Positions 26,699 to 35,477 of a stretch of 64,000 nucleotides of DNA are shown here, piece after piece. The translations under genes were made by a program, and so were the position numbers. How positions within the stretch are numbered: position 1 is the stretch's first letter; every line of letters starts with the position of its first letter. Source of the DNA: Frondihabitans sp. 762G35 (lineage in GTDB: Bacteria; Actinomycetota; Actinomycetes; Actinomycetales; Microbacteriaceae); contig NZ_CP014619.1 in assembly GCF_002074055.1 (NCBI RefSeq), positions 1,736,001-1,800,000 of the forward strand, written 5' to 3'. Under the pieces are notes generated by a model that worked only from the letters and a program-made list of their open reading frames with translations, had not been told where the DNA came from and ran no database searches.

Positions 26699-27984
26699 TG
26701 GCCTACACACCCGTCCAGGCCGTCGAGGTGACCGCGTGGGGGCACCGGGTCGGAGCCGTCGCTGCCGACCCCGGCGTCGGCGCCTACGTCTTCGAGTACT
26801 ACCCCGACTGGATCGCCCGCGGCATCGAGCTCGCCCCGCTCGAGATGCCCATCTCCCGGCGGAGGCACGTCTTCCCGGCGCTCCCCGAGGCGACCTTCCA
26901 CCGGCTGCCGGCGCTGCTGGCCGATGCGCTGCCCGACGACTTCGGCAACGCGATCATCGATGCGTGGCTCGCTCGGCAGGGCATCCGGCGCCGCGACGTC
27001 TCGCCCCTCGACCGCCTCGCGTACATGTCGAACCGCGCCATGGGGGCGCTCGAGTTCCGGCCGTCGCGGGGTCCGCGCCAGCGTGTCGCGAGCGCCGTCG
27101 AGCTGAGCGCGCTGGTCGAGGGGGCCAGGAGCGTGCTCGACGAGCGCTTCGCGGGCGACCGGGAGACCGAGGCGGCGATCCAGAGCCTCATCCAGGTGGG
27201 CACGTCGGCCGGTGGGGCGCGCGCGAAGGCGGTCATCGCCTGGAATCCGGAGACGGGCGAGATCCGCTCGGGGCAGCTGCCGGCCGCGGAGGGGTTCGAG
27301 TTCTGGCTGATCAAGCTCGACGGGGTCGGTCGCGACTCGGAGCTGGGTTCCGGCGGCGAGTACGGGCGGGTCGAGTACGCCTACTCGCTGATGGCCGAGG
27401 CGGCGGGGCTGTCGATGACGCCGTGCCGGCTCCTGGAGGAGAACGGGCGGGCTCATTTCATGACGCGCCGCTACGACCGCCGGGGGGATCGCAAGATCCA
27501 CGCGCTCACCCTCTGCGGCATGACGCACCTCGACTTCCGGCAGCGTCAGACCCACGACTACGGCCAGTACTTCGACGCGATCGGCGAGCTCGGTCTCGGG
27601 CCGGACGCCCGGGAGCAGGCCTACCGCCGGCTCGTCTTCAACGTGCTCGCCGCCAACTGCGACGACCACACCAAGAACTTCTCGTTCCTCCTGCCCGGCC
27701 CCGATGCCGCGTGGGAGCTCGCGCCCGCGTACGACGTGACGTTCGCCTTCAATCCCGAGGGGCAGTGGACCTACCAGCACCTGATGAGCGTCGACGGGCG
27801 CTTCCGCGACATCACGCGGTCCGACGTCCTGGCCGTGGCCGACCGCCACCTCGTGCCGCGGGCCACCGCCGTCGTCGAGGAGGTGCGCGAGGCCGTCGGG
27901 CGCTTCCGCGAGTTCACCGATCGGGCGGGCGTCTCGCAGGCGTGGGCGGCCCGGATGGAGGCGGCCCTGCCGGTCTGGGACTGA
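26698..27984 (+). CDS. hipA: HipA-type serine/threonine kinase toxin
   Basis: A 428-residue HipA-family kinase, full length. The glycine-rich loop is VGTSAGGARAKAVI (167-180), with Ser170 at the position of the inhibitory autophosphorylation site. The catalytic NCDDHTKN (320-327) gives Asp322 and Asn327, matching E. coli Asp309 and Asn314; AYDVTF gives Asp346 (E. coli Asp332). All key residues are kept, so it should be active. E. coli HipA phosphorylates glutamyl-tRNA synthetase and triggers growth arrest; the target here is unknown. Confidence 0.92.
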   Translation: MAYTPVQAVEVTAWGHRVGAVAADPGVGAYVFEYYPDWIARGIELAPLEMPISRRRHVFPALPEATFHRLPALLADALPDDFGNAIIDAWLARQGIRRRDVSPLDRLAYMSNRAMGALEFRPSRGPRQRVASAVELSALVEGARSVLDERFAGDRETEAAIQSLIQVGTSAGGARAKAVIAWNPETGEIRSGQLPAAEGFEFWLIKLDGVGRDSELGSGGEYGRVEYAYSLMAEAAGLSMTPCRLLEENGRAHFMTRRYDRRGDRKIHALTLCGMTHLDFRQRQTHDYGQYFDAIGELGLGPDAREQAYRRLVFNVLAANCDDHTKNFSFLLPGPDAAWELAPAYDVTFAFNPEGQWTYQHLMSVDGRFRDITRSDVLAVADRHLVPRATAVVEEVREAVGRFREFTDRAGVSQAWAARMEAALPVWD

Positions 27985-28015
27985 CCTGGCGGATGTCGGT
28001 GGCCCTGCCTAGTAT

Positions 28016-28031
28016 TCGAACATCCTTTCGA
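28016..28031. promoter_or_regulatory. LexA/SOS box upstream of the DUF6504 gene
   Basis: TCGAACATCCTTTCGA matches the actinobacterial LexA site TCGAAC-N4-GTTCGA in 11 of 12 defined bases. A -10 (TAGTAT, 28010-28015) directly abuts its left side, so LexA binding should block transcription. Confidence 0.75.
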
Positions 28032-28046
28032 ACGCAGGAGGCACGG

Positions 28047-28373
28047 ATGAGAGTCGACGAGAAGGTCCCGGTCGAGACGACCGAGGGGGGCGCCCCCCTC
28101 CGGTTCACCTGGCGCAGGGTGGTCTACGGGGTGGTGAGCGCGCCCGAGATGTGGATCACGCGGCAGGCCTGGTGGCAGAGCGCCACGAGGGCGCCGCGCG
28201 GTGCGGGGCCGGGGCTGCTGGAGATGCGCGTCTGGCGCGTCGACGCCCTGCCGCTGACCGACGGGGCGCACCGGGTCGACGGCACCTTCGACCTCGCGCT
28301 CGATCCGGTCAGCCGGGAGTGGCTGCTTCTGGGCGTCTTCGACGATCACGTCGACCAGCAGTTGTTCGCCTGA
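28047..28373 (+). CDS. DUF6504 family protein, predicted SOS-induced
   Basis: A 108-residue protein of the DUF6504 type: RVDEKVPVETTEGGAPLRF, FTWRRVVYGVV and a tryptophan-rich ITRQAWWQSA, ending in beta-strand-like repeats. To my recollection such proteins are often encoded with the ImuA/ImuB/DnaE2 mutagenesis genes of actinobacteria; the function is unknown. The ATG at 28047 has AGGAGG at a good distance, and a LexA box lies 15 bases upstream of the start codon. dnaE2 is 3.6 kb downstream, with a box of its own. I infer a role in the SOS response. Confidence 0.75.
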   Translation: MRVDEKVPVETTEGGAPLRFTWRRVVYGVVSAPEMWITRQAWWQSATRAPRGAGPGLLEMRVWRVDALPLTDGAHRVDGTFDLALDPVSREWLLLGVFDDHVDQQLFA

Positions 28374-28402
28374 TTCATCGATCGACCTGGTTGGATGAGC
28401 GC

Positions 28403-30250
28403 ATGCCCCTCGCGATCGAAGACTACGCACTGATCGGCGACTGCCACACGGCCGCCCTGGTCGGCTCCGACGGCAGCATCGACTGGCTCTGCCTGCCCCG
28501 GTTCGACTCCGCCTCGATGTTCGCCGCCCTCCTCGGCGACGAGAACAGCGGCCGCTGGCTCGTCGCCCCCGACGACCCCTCCGCCACCTCCACGCGCTCC
28601 TACGTGACCGACACCTTCGTGCTCGTCACCCGCTGGGTGACCCCGACGGGCGAGGTGGAGGTGACCGACCTGATGCCGTACGGCGATCGCCGGGCCGACG
28701 TGGTCAGGCGCGTCACGGGCATCAGCGGGAGCGTGACGATGGTCGAGGACCTCCGCATCCGCTTCGGCTACACGACGGCCATCCCGTGGATCCGGCAGAT
28801 GCCCGACCACGGCCAGAACGCCCTCGTCGCCATCGCGGGTCCCGACGCCGTCGTGGTGCGCGGCCCCAAGCTCACGGCGGCCGATCACACCCACCGTGCC
28901 ACCTTCACGGTCGAGGCCGGCGAGGTCGTCGACCTCTCCCTCACCTGGTTCCCCGCCCATCGCGAGCCGCCCGCGCCGGTCGACGTCACGGCGCGGATCG
29001 ACGAGACCGTCGCCTGGTGGAGCGACTGGGCCTCCCGCTGCGACGCCCCCGCCGCCTACACGCGGGAGGTCCACCGGTCGCTCCTGCTCCTCCGGGCGCT
29101 CACGCACGAAGACACGAGCGGCATCGTCGCCGCCGCGACGACGAGCCTCCCGGAGCAGTTCGGCGGCTCCCGCAACTGGGACTACCGCTACGTCTGGCTG
29201 CGCGACGCGTCGATGACCCTGCAGGCCCTCATCCTGCACGGCTTCGCCGAGGAGGCTCAGGGGTGGCGCAACTGGCTGCTGCGGGCCATCGCGGGCGACC
29301 CGGCCGACGTGCAGATCATGTACGGGCTGAGCGGAGAGCGGTACCTCCTCGAGAACACCATCGACGAGCTCCCCGGCTACCGCGGCTCGGCGCCGGTGCG
29401 CACGGGCAACGGCGCCTTCACGCAGTACCAGGGCGACGTCTTCGGCGAGGTCATGGTCGCTCTGCACGACGCCCGCACGCTCGGGGTCACCGAGGACGGC
29501 GACTCCTGGGCCCTCCAGCGCGCGCTGATGCAGTTCGTCGAGGACAACTGGGATCGCGCCGACAACGGCATCTGGGAGATCCGCGGGCAGACGCAGCACT
29601 TCACGCACTCCCGGGTGATGATCTGGGCCGCTCTCGACCGGGCGGTCAAGGGGGCGCAGCTGTTCCACCTCGACGGTCCCGTCGACCGGTGGATGGAGCT
29701 CCGCGAGAAGGTGCGCGACGAGATCGAGGAGCACGGCTTCGACGCCGAGCGCGGCACCTACGTCCAGTTCTACGGTTCGAAGGAGGTCGACGCGTCGCTC
29801 CTGCAGCTGTCGCAGGTCGGCTACGTCGACGCCCACGATCCGCGGATGCTGGGCACGGTCAAGGCCATCGAGGAGGACCTCCTGCACGACGGCCTGCTCC
29901 TGCGATACCGCACCGAGTCGGGCGTCGACGGGCTCGAGGGGTCGGAGAACCCGTTCCTCACCTGCTCGTTCTGGCTCACGGAGCAGTACGCCCGGAGCGG
30001 CAGGCTCGACGACGCGACCCGCCTGATGGACCGCCTCGTCGGCTTCTGCAACGACGTGGGCATGCTGTCGGAGGAGATCGAGGTGTCGACCGGTCACCAC
30101 GTGGGCAACACGCCGCAGGCCCTGTCGCACCTCGCGCTCGTCCGCGCGGCCGACGCCATCGAGGCCGCGATCGAGCACTCCCGCGGCAATCGGGGCCGGC
30201 GGCTCGCCAGCCAGACGGACCACGAGACGACCGCACCCGCCCCGCGGTAG
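28403..30250 (+). CDS. glycoside hydrolase family 15 protein (glucoamylase/trehalase type)
   Basis: A 615-residue GH15 enzyme, intracellular (no signal peptide). The N-terminal beta-sandwich contains IGDCHTAALVGSDGSIDWLC; the alpha/alpha-barrel contains FGGSRNWDYRYVWLRDASMT, GIWEIRGQ (expected general acid Glu) and SEEIEVSTGHHVGNTPQALS (expected general base). Mycobacterial homologues are trehalases, others glucoamylases or isomaltases; sequence alone does not decide. The frame is open upstream, but family sequence begins at ATG 28403. Downstream is a strong terminator. Confidence 0.9.
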   Translation: MPLAIEDYALIGDCHTAALVGSDGSIDWLCLPRFDSASMFAALLGDENSGRWLVAPDDPSATSTRSYVTDTFVLVTRWVTPTGEVEVTDLMPYGDRRADVVRRVTGISGSVTMVEDLRIRFGYTTAIPWIRQMPDHGQNALVAIAGPDAVVVRGPKLTAADHTHRATFTVEAGEVVDLSLTWFPAHREPPAPVDVTARIDETVAWWSDWASRCDAPAAYTREVHRSLLLLRALTHEDTSGIVAAATTSLPEQFGGSRNWDYRYVWLRDASMTLQALILHGFAEEAQGWRNWLLRAIAGDPADVQIMYGLSGERYLLENTIDELPGYRGSAPVRTGNGAFTQYQGDVFGEVMVALHDARTLGVTEDGDSWALQRALMQFVEDNWDRADNGIWEIRGQTQHFTHSRVMIWAALDRAVKGAQLFHLDGPVDRWMELREKVRDEIEEHGFDAERGTYVQFYGSKEVDASLLQLSQVGYVDAHDPRMLGTVKAIEEDLLHDGLLLRYRTESGVDGLEGSENPFLTCSFWLTEQYARSGRLDDATRLMDRLVGFCNDVGMLSEEIEVSTGHHVGNTPQALSHLALVRAADAIEAAIEHSRGNRGRRLASQTDHETTAPAPR

Positions 30251-30254
30251 GAGT

Positions 30255-30312
30255 CCCGACGACGAACGAGGCCCCCGCGACGTGTGTCGCGGGGGCCTCG
30301 TTCGTCGTCGGG
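30255..30312. terminator. bidirectional terminator, 27-bp perfect stem
   Basis: Positions 30255-30281 are perfectly complementary to 30286-30312 across a GTGT loop. It lies between the convergent GH15 and zwf genes and will stop both. The stem is unusually long for an intrinsic terminator, and there is no T-tract. Confidence 0.8.
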
Positions 30313-30317
30313 TGCGG

Positions 30318-31694
30318 CTACGCCTCCTTGGAGGTGGTCCAGCCCTCGGGGCCGGCGGAACCCGCCGGGTAGGTGTCGAGCGGCACGAGGTCGGCGTGCC
30401 AGGCGTCGATCACCGGCTGGACGATCGCCCAGCAGCGCTCGGCGACGTCGCCGCGGATCGAGAGCGTCGGGTCGTCGTGGAAGACGCCCGAGAGCACCTC
30501 GCCGTAGGGGGTCAGCTCCGGCTTCCCGAGCGTGGTCGAGAAGGTCGACTTCTCGAGCGAGAAGGGGTTGCCCTTCCCGTTCGTCGTCACGCCGAGCTCC
30601 ATCGTCTCGGGGCTGATCTCGATGCGGAGGGTGTCGGGCGTCGATGCGCCCTCGAGGCCCGCCGGGAGCACCGGCACGGGCTTGAACGTGATCAGCACCT
30701 CCTTGCGCACCTTGGTCATCCCCTTGCCGGAGCGCAGGACGAACGGCACGCCGGCCCAGCGGCGCGACTTGATCTCGAACTCGACCTCGGCGAGCGTCTC
30801 CGTCTGGCGCGACACGTCGACGCCGTCCTCGTCCGCGTAGGCGGGGACGTCCTTGCCGTCGATCGAGCCGGCGGCGTACTGGCCGCGACGGCTCGCGGTG
30901 ACGGGGTCGGAGTCCTTGACCCAGGTCGCGCGGAGGACGCGGGCGATCTCGCTGCGGAGCTCGACGGAGTCGATCGACGAGGGGGCCTCCATCGCGATGA
31001 CCGCGAGCACCTGCAGGAGGTGGCTCTGGATCATGTCGATCAGGGCGCCGGCCTTGTCGTAGTACTGCGCGCGGCCCTCGAGGCCGAGGACCTCGTCGTA
31101 GAAGATCTCCACCTTCTCGATGTTCTCGCTGTTCCAGACCGGCTCGAAGAGACGGTTGGCGAAGCGCAGGCCGATCATGTTGAGGACGGTGGAGCGGCCC
31201 AGGAAGTGGTCGGTGCGGTGGATCCGCTCCTCCGGGACGATCTTGAGGAGCTCCTCGTTCAGCTCGTGCGCACCCTTCTCGTCGCTGCCGAAGGGCTTCT
31301 CGAGCGCGAGGCGGATGCCCTCGGGCAGGGTGATCTTGCCGAGCGCCTTGATCACCTTGACGGAGATGGCCGGCGGGAGGGCGAAGTAGAGGACGGGGGC
31401 GCCCTCGGAGGCGTCGAAGAGCTTCTCGAGGTGGGCCGCGTCGGTCGGGTCGCCCTGGATGTACTGGCTGCTCGCCAGCGTCTTCTTGGCGAGGTCGCTG
31501 TCGCCGTCGCCGTTGAAGGCGGTCTTGACGACGGAGTCCCACTCCTCCGGGTTGCGCTCGCTGCGGCCGGTGCCGATGAGCTGCACCTCGACGCCGCGGT
31601 CGCTCTTCAGCAGGCTCGCGAGGCCGGGAAGCAGGAGTCGTTCGGTCAGGTCGCCGGAGGCGCCGAGGATGATGAGGGTGCTGGTGTCGGTCAT
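30318..31694 (-). CDS. zwf: glucose-6-phosphate dehydrogenase
   Basis: A 458-residue G6PD-family enzyme producing 6-phosphogluconolactone and NADPH. The dinucleotide motif is GASGDL (11-16), EKPFGSD (132-138) follows, and the active-site RTDHFLGR (160-167) is a variant of the canonical RIDHYLGK. The His that abstracts the proton is kept, while the last Lys is Arg and Ile is Thr. No opcA, tal or pgl is adjacent, so it may be a second copy outside the pentose phosphate operon. Upstream, 31695-31942, shows no other feature. Confidence 0.92.
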   Translation of the reverse strand: MTDTSTLIILGASGDLTERLLLPGLASLLKSDRGVEVQLIGTGRSERNPEEWDSVVKTAFNGDGDSDLAKKTLASSQYIQGDPTDAAHLEKLFDASEGAPVLYFALPPAISVKVIKALGKITLPEGIRLALEKPFGSDEKGAHELNEELLKIVPEERIHRTDHFLGRSTVLNMIGLRFANRLFEPVWNSENIEKVEIFYDEVLGLEGRAQYYDKAGALIDMIQSHLLQVLAVIAMEAPSSIDSVELRSEIARVLRATWVKDSDPVTASRRGQYAAGSIDGKDVPAYADEDGVDVSRQTETLAEVEFEIKSRRWAGVPFVLRSGKGMTKVRKEVLITFKPVPVLPAGLEGASTPDTLRIEISPETMELGVTTNGKGNPFSLEKSTFSTTLGKPELTPYGEVLSGVFHDDPTLSIRGDVAERCWAIVQPVIDAWHADLVPLDTYPAGSAGPEGWTTSKEA

Positions 31695-31942
31695 CGCGGA
31701 GAACGCTCGATGCGAGTGAGTCTGACGGAGTCAGAGCGGTGGATGGTCATGGACGTCCTTTCCGAAGTCGAACCGTGTGGGCCCTCGAGACCCAACGCGC
31801 GGGCGACGGGCGCATTCCCGACGGACACTGCTCGGAGGCAGGACGCGGGCCGCGAGGGGCCCCGGTGCCAGCGTCCACCGTACTGCCCGTCGCGGGTCTT
31901 GGTCGCGCATCCAGCGAGCCGGTTCGCAATGACCTACACTGT

Positions 31943-31958
31943 TCGAACATACGTTCGA
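31943..31958. promoter_or_regulatory. LexA/SOS box of dnaE2
   Basis: TCGAACATACGTTCGA is a perfect match to the mycobacterial-type LexA site TCGAAC-N4-GTTCGA. TACACT at 31935-31940 is a likely -10 two bases upstream. The ribosome site GAGGAGG and the dnaE2 start follow within 15 bases. Confidence 0.88.
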
Positions 31959-31972
31959 TTCGAGGAGGTCAG

Positions 31973-34900
31973 ATGGGGTTCACGCACCTCCACGTCGCCT
32001 CCGCGTTCAGCGCCCACTACGGCACCGCGCAGCCGGCCGACCTGGTCGGTCACGCCGTCGCCGAGCACCGCTCCGACGCCGCGGCCATCACCGACCGCGA
32101 CGGCCTCTACGGGGCGATCCGGCACATCGGGGCCTGCCGCGCGCTGGGCATCGACCCGATCGTCGGGGTGGAGCTCGGGGTCAGGGCCGACGGTGCGGCC
32201 TCCGGCCCCGTCCCGACGGCCGCCGCGGCCGACCGGGTCGTCGTGCTGGCCCACGGCCGCCTCGCGGGAGCGGGCTGGGCCTCCCTCTGCCGGCTCATCA
32301 GCGCCGCCCACGGCCGCGCGACGCGCAAGGTCAACGGCAGCGCGAACAGCGTCGCGACGATCGCCCGGTCGCGGGTCCGGGCCTTCCTCTGGGGAGACGA
32401 CGGCCCGACCGGCACGGTGCTCCTCGGCCCCGACTCCGACGTGGGGCGCGCGGTCGCCCGCGGGCGGCGGCGCGAGGCGCTGGCCCTGCTCGACGAGTGG
32501 CACCGGCTCCTTCCGGGCGGCGTCGTCGTCGAGGTGGTCTGCCACCTGACCGAGCCGGGCGAGAGCAGGAGCCTCCGGCACGCCGCGAACCTCCTCGAGG
32601 TGGCCGACGCCGCCGGGGTGCCCGCCATCCTCACCAACGCCGTCCGCTACCGGGTGCCCGACGAGGCCCTCACCGCCGACGTGCTCGACGCCGCCGGCCA
32701 CCTCGCCGCCCTCGGCACCTTCCTCCCGCAGCCGAACGCCCAGGCGTTCCTCAAGTCGCCCGGCGAGATGCGCGACCTCGCCCACCGCATCGCCGACGCG
32801 TCCTCGCTCGATCGCCGCGCCGCCGAGGAGATGCTCGCCGCCACCGAGCGGCTCGCCGACCGCTGCCGCCTCGACCCCGACGCCGACCTCGGCTGGGGCC
32901 GGGCGAAGGTGCCGGAGCTCAGCGCGATCGGCGTCGAGGGCGATCCCGACGTGGTGCTGCACCGGCGCGCGCAGGCCGGCATCACGGAGCGGTTCGGCGA
33001 CGTCTCCATGGCCAAGCGCGAGACCCTCGAGCGCCGGATGCGGATGGAGCTCGACACCATCACCGGCTTCGGGTTCGCGGGCTACTTCCTCACCGTCGCC
33101 GACGTGTCGCAGATGATGCGCGACCTCCGGGTCCGGAACGCCGCCCGAGGCTCCGGCGCCGGCAGCCTCGTCACCTACCTGCTGCGCATCTCGAACGTCG
33201 ACCCGCTCGAGCACGATCTCCTCTTCGAGCGCTTCCTCGGCAACAAGCGCGAGACCCTGCCCGACATCGACATCGACGTCGAGTCCGCCAGGAGGCACGA
33301 GGTCTACCGGGCGATCTTCGAGCGCTACGGCAGCAACCGCGTCACCCTCATGTCGATGCAGTCCACCTACCGGGCGCGCGGGGCCGTCCGCGACGCCGGC
33401 CTCGCGCTCGGGCTCGACGACGACCAGATCGACCTCGTCGCGAACAACGTCTGGCGGTTCAACGCCCGCGAGTTCCGCTCCGCGCTGGCCGAGAAGCCGG
33501 AGCTCCGCGAGATCGCCGAGCTGGTCCGCTCCAACGACCAGATCGATCTCCTCGTCGATCTGACCGAGCGGCTCGACCGGCTCCCCCGGCACATCTCGAT
33601 GCACCCCTGCGGCGTGATCCTCGGCAACGACGGCCTGCTGAGCATGACCCCGGTGCAGCCGAGCGGCATGGGGCTGCCCATGAGCCAGTTCGACAAGCAC
33701 GACATGAACGACGCCGGCCTCCTCAAACTCGACGTCCTCGGGGTGCGGATGCAGTCCTCCATGGCCTTCGCCCTCGGCGAGATCCAGCGGATCAACGGCC
33801 CCCGCACCGCCCTCGCCGGAGCCCTCCCGATCGACGCCCCCTACGTCAACCGCGACGGGCGCGTCGAGCTCGACGCGATCCCGCACGACGACGAGCCGAC
33901 CTTCGAGGCCATCCGCACGACGCACACGCTCGGCATGTTCCAGATCGAGAGCCCCGGGCAGCGCGAGCTGATCGGAAAGATGCAGCCCGACCGCTACGAA
34001 GACCTCATCGCCGACATCTCGCTCTTCCGGCCCGGGCCGATGAAGGGCAACATGGTCGCCCCCTACCTCGACACCAAGCACGGCTTCCAGCAGCCCGACT
34101 ACCTGCACCCGAGCTTCGCCCCCTTCCTGGCGGACAGCTACGGCGTCGTCATCTACCACGAGCACGTCCTGCGGATCCTCCACACCACCATGGGCATCTC
34201 GCTCGCCGAGGCCGACGAGATGCGGCGCGCGATGGAGAAGCGCGCCGACCTCGAGGAGGAGTTCCGCAGCCGCACCAGGGCGAACCTCGACGAGAAGGGC
34301 AGGAGGCGCTTCACCGACCGCGAGATCGACCGCATCTGGGGCGTGCTGAAGGGGTTCGGCTCGTTCGGGTTCTGCAAGGCGCACGGGGCGGCGTTCGCCC
34401 TGCCGACCTACCAGACGGCGTGGTTGAAGACGCACTACCCGGCGGAGTTCCTGGCGGGCATCCTGACCCACGATCCGGGCATGTACCCGAAGCGGCTCCT
34501 GCTCACCGAGGCGAAGCGCATGGGCGTGCCCGTTCTCCCGCTCGACGTCAACCACTCCGACGCCGTCTACCACGTGGAGCGGGTGCGGCCGCCGCGCTCC
34601 CCGGTGGCCCGGACCCACCCGGGCGAGCTCGGCATCCGGCTCTCGCTCGTCGACGTCCAGGGCATCACGGAGGCGGAGATCGCGCGCATCCTCGACAACC
34701 GGCCCTTCACGTCGATCGCCGACTTCTACCAGCGGGCGACCCCGTCGCGGCGCCTCTTCGAGCGGCTGGCCCAGGTGGGGGCGCTCGACGGTCTGGGTGG
34801 CGAGGGGCGCACGCGAGGCGACGTCCTCGTGCGCGTCCGGCAGCTGATCGGCCGAAGCACGAGACCGGTGCCGGGCGACGCCGCCAACCAGCTCGACTTC

Positions 34901-35467
34901 GACGTCGACGAATCGAACGAGGTGCCCGTCGGCACCCCCGACGTCTCCAGCCGGCAGCGCGTGAGCGACGAGCTCGACATCCTGTCGATGGAGGTCAGCG
35001 ACCACGTGATCGAGAGCTACCGGCCGATGCTCGACGACCTCGGGGTGACGCGGGCCGCCGACCTCCTCGGGCTCTGGAACGGCACCACCGTGCTCGTCGC
35101 AGGCATCCGGATCGCGACCCAGACCCCGCCGATGCGCAGCGGCAAGCGCGTGGTCTTCATCAGCCTCGACGACGGGTCCGGTTGCTCCGACTCGACGTTC
35201 TTCGAGGAGGCGCAGGAACGCGCCGGGTCCCTCCTGTTCGGTACGCGGCTCCTGCTGATCCAGGGGCGCACGCGCCGCACGGGCGAGCGCGGCATCTCGC
35301 TCGAGGCCGAGAACGCCTGGGATCTCAAGGCGATGTGGCGCGACTGGCAGCGGACCCGCGCGGCAGCGGGTGCCGCTCGCGACGGCGACGGCACGGCTGG
35401 CGGCGCGCTCGACGGTTCATTCGACGGCGGCGTCCCCGCTGAGAGCGCCGGGCTCATGAGTCCGTAG
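31973..35467 (+). CDS. dnaE2: error-prone DNA polymerase DnaE2 (ImuC)
   Basis: A 1164-residue C-family polymerase for damage-induced mutagenesis. The N-terminal PHP domain starts THLHVASAFSAHYG, and the palm carries the catalytic DIDIDV (in LPDIDIDVES). Later are FGSFGFCKAHGAAFALPTYQ, a helix-hairpin-helix and a C-terminal OB-fold (VLVAGIRIATQTPP). The length fits DnaE2 rather than DnaE1. ATG 31973 is set by the ribosome site GAGGAGG and the conserved start. It is SOS controlled by a perfect LexA box. Its usual partners imuA and imuB are not in this window. Confidence 0.94.
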   Translation: MGFTHLHVASAFSAHYGTAQPADLVGHAVAEHRSDAAAITDRDGLYGAIRHIGACRALGIDPIVGVELGVRADGAASGPVPTAAAADRVVVLAHGRLAGAGWASLCRLISAAHGRATRKVNGSANSVATIARSRVRAFLWGDDGPTGTVLLGPDSDVGRAVARGRRREALALLDEWHRLLPGGVVVEVVCHLTEPGESRSLRHAANLLEVADAAGVPAILTNAVRYRVPDEALTADVLDAAGHLAALGTFLPQPNAQAFLKSPGEMRDLAHRIADASSLDRRAAEEMLAATERLADRCRLDPDADLGWGRAKVPELSAIGVEGDPDVVLHRRAQAGITERFGDVSMAKRETLERRMRMELDTITGFGFAGYFLTVADVSQMMRDLRVRNAARGSGAGSLVTYLLRISNVDPLEHDLLFERFLGNKRETLPDIDIDVESARRHEVYRAIFERYGSNRVTLMSMQSTYRARGAVRDAGLALGLDDDQIDLVANNVWRFNAREFRSALAEKPELREIAELVRSNDQIDLLVDLTERLDRLPRHISMHPCGVILGNDGLLSMTPVQPSGMGLPMSQFDKHDMNDAGLLKLDVLGVRMQSSMAFALGEIQRINGPRTALAGALPIDAPYVNRDGRVELDAIPHDDEPTFEAIRTTHTLGMFQIESPGQRELIGKMQPDRYEDLIADISLFRPGPMKGNMVAPYLDTKHGFQQPDYLHPSFAPFLADSYGVVIYHEHVLRILHTTMGISLAEADEMRRAMEKRADLEEEFRSRTRANLDEKGRRRFTDREIDRIWGVLKGFGSFGFCKAHGAAFALPTYQTAWLKTHYPAEFLAGILTHDPGMYPKRLLLTEAKRMGVPVLPLDVNHSDAVYHVERVRPPRSPVARTHPGELGIRLSLVDVQGITEAEIARILDNRPFTSIADFYQRATPSRRLFERLAQVGALDGLGGEGRTRGDVLVRVRQLIGRSTRPVPGDAANQLDFDVDESNEVPVGTPDVSSRQRVSDELDILSMEVSDHVIESYRPMLDDLGVTRAADLLGLWNGTTVLVAGIRIATQTPPMRSGKRVVFISLDDGSGCSDSTFFEEAQERAGSLLFGTRLLLIQGRTRRTGERGISLEAENAWDLKAMWRDWQRTRAAAGAARDGDGTAGGALDGSFDGGVPAESAGLMSP

Positions 35468-35470
35468 GCT
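35465..35470 (+). promoter_or_regulatory. -10 element of a probable leaderless promoter for the GST-like gene
   Basis: TAGGCT, seven bases, then ATG 35478; no Shine-Dalgarno. It overlaps the dnaE2 stop codon, so the following gene is transcribed apart from the SOS unit. Confidence 0.5.
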
Positions 35471-35477
35471 CAGACGC

